DNA of 15,091 nucleotides from Caldifarciminota bacterium (GTDB lineage Bacteria; Hydrothermota; Hydrothermia; B15-G9; WFZT01): positions 1 to 15,091 of the forward strand of contig JALXCE010000249.1 of assembly GCA_026991055.1 (NCBI GenBank), written 5' to 3'. The translations under genes were made by a program, and so were the position numbers. Under the pieces are notes generated by a model. That model searched no databases and was not told the DNA's origin. It saw nothing but the letters and a program-made list of their open reading frames with translations. Below, in pieces: positions 14,662 through 15,091 of the stretch; the stretch's first letter is position 1, and each line of letters starts with the position of its first letter.

Positions 14662-14680
14662 TATTACTTATTAAGTAATA
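14662..14680. repeat. AT-rich perfect palindrome
   Basis: TATTACTTA, one T, then TAAGTAATA: 9-bp arms. Each arm equals the TATTACTTA start of the dispersed repeat, so it may be two truncated copies head to head or a binding site for a dimeric protein. Confidence 0.6.
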
Positions 14681-14786
14681 AGAAATGTTGCATCTATTAC
14701 TGCCAAAAATAGAGACAAATGGTTCGCTTTCTGCTGAAAAATAACCATAAAAAGTTGTTAATATTTTAAGGTCAAAAAATCTTTGA

Positions 14787-14826
14787 GATAAAATATTACT
14801 TAATTTGTACGGAGTTAGGGGTTAAA
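14787..14826 (+). repeat. AT-rich dispersed repeat, right copy C
   Basis: This is the reference copy: ATATTACTTAATTTGTAC followed by GGAGTTAGGGGTTAAA. Positions 14787-14810 match the minus strand of 291-314 at 22 of 24 bases. Confidence 0.55.
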
Positions 14827-14902
14827 CTCACAATTTCATACAAGGGATCAAACGTTGATGGGTTACTTATGAGCACAAACCTATCCCATTACACCGAGAT
14901 AG

Positions 14903-15067
14903 CAATTATCAGATCTATCTTGTTACACTTGTCCAAAGTGCAAATCATACCCTGGAAAGTATCGCAAATACTCCAACATGCGCAGTAATGGCATTTTTAA
15001 GTTTTCCTCCGGGCTCATAGCAGATAGGAGGATTAGATATGAGAGATTGATACTCATATCCGGTTAG
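14903..15067 (+). pseudogene. Possible remnant of a small Cys-rich (zinc-ribbon-like) protein
   Basis: A frame open between two TAG stops (the first at 14900-14902, the last at 15065-15067) reads CYTCPKCKS near its start, giving C-x2-C-x2-C spacing, then a basic stretch. It has no start codon before the cysteines (the first in-frame ATG is at 14978) and no ribosome site. It may be a degraded zinc-binding gene or a chance open frame. Confidence 0.15.
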
Positions 15068-15091
15068 AGGTTCTACAGGTCCCTGAACCTC
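15067..15091. repeat. Inverted repeat at window edge
   Basis: GAGGTTC (15067-15073) and GAACCTC (15085-15091) are perfect 7-bp arms with an 11-nt loop, ending exactly at the edge. A longer stem outside the window is possible. Confidence 0.4.

Larger units (their letters stand above)
14405..15091. other. AT-rich non-coding region with repeats
   Basis: No complete gene is visible. The region holds the operon promoter, three copies of the AT-rich repeat (14457-14487, 14537-14569, 14787-14826), a perfect AT palindrome (14662-14680), a startless Cys-containing frame (14903-15067) and an inverted repeat at the window edge. Confidence 0.6.

Noticed and set aside
1..15091. CRISPR array
   Set aside because: No regularly spaced direct repeats with spacers are present; the AT-rich repeats are irregular in spacing and orientation.
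1..15091. Sigma-54 promoter near rpoN or other genes
   Set aside because: I found no TGGCAC-N5-TTGC match upstream of a start; TGGCAC occurrences are inside genes and lack the TTGC part.

Overview
The window looks like chromosome of a diderm (outer-membrane) bacterium, slightly AT-rich, with tightly packed genes. It carries lptB, an OstA/LptA-like periplasmic protein and rpoN in the order known from Gram-negative bacteria. It also carries an archaeal-type (Pab1020-family) ATP-dependent RNA ligase, a combination often met in thermophiles and deep-branching candidate phyla. I cannot name the organism from the sequence; a poorly characterised, possibly thermophilic lineage is an inference.

Layout. 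Positions 1-224 hold two overlapping coding fragments: an open-ended C-terminus with a HEPN-like R-x4-H motif, and a small ORF with a helix-turn-helix-like tail. Positions 225-643 are AT-rich non-coding DNA with one GC-rich hairpin and diverged 40-bp repeats. A MATE transporter (644-2002, +) converges on, and overlaps, a minus-strand pair of M16 peptidases (4543-1908): one active subunit and one that has lost its zinc site. The divergent gap 4583-5193 holds three GC-rich hairpins and the promoters of the flanking genes. Next come a cobalamin/radical SAM protein (5194-6696, +), converging on a Bcp-type peroxiredoxin (7152-6679, -), and a coupled pair of a 79-aa charged helical protein and a PilT-like protein with a destroyed P-loop (7333-8503, +). 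The rest is one long minus-strand operon, RNA ligase - thiI - ostA-like - lptB - rpoN (14404 to 8806), in which every junction overlaps by 4-8 bp. The final 690 bp (14405-15091) are AT-rich and again carry the diverged repeats seen at the left end.

How the genes work together. The RNA ligase and ThiI act on RNA and tRNA. The OstA-like protein and LptB belong to lipopolysaccharide transport, and RpoN is sigma-54; their fusion into one transcription unit links RNA repair and modification to envelope export and a global sigma factor. The M16 pair probably forms a heterodimeric protease. The 79-aa protein and the pseudo-PilT are translationally coupled and probably partners.

Most noteworthy: (1) a copy of a dispersed palindromic hairpin sits in frame inside the rhodanese domain of thiI and is translated; (2) a PilT-family protein has lost the P-loop lysine and the His box but keeps a full-length frame and a coupled small partner; (3) genes that begin transcription units have a -10 box only 6-11 nt before the start codon and no Shine-Dalgarno, suggesting leaderless mRNAs, while operon-internal genes have Shine-Dalgarno sites; (4) a previously unlabelled family of about 40-bp AT-rich repeats lies in both flanking non-coding regions.
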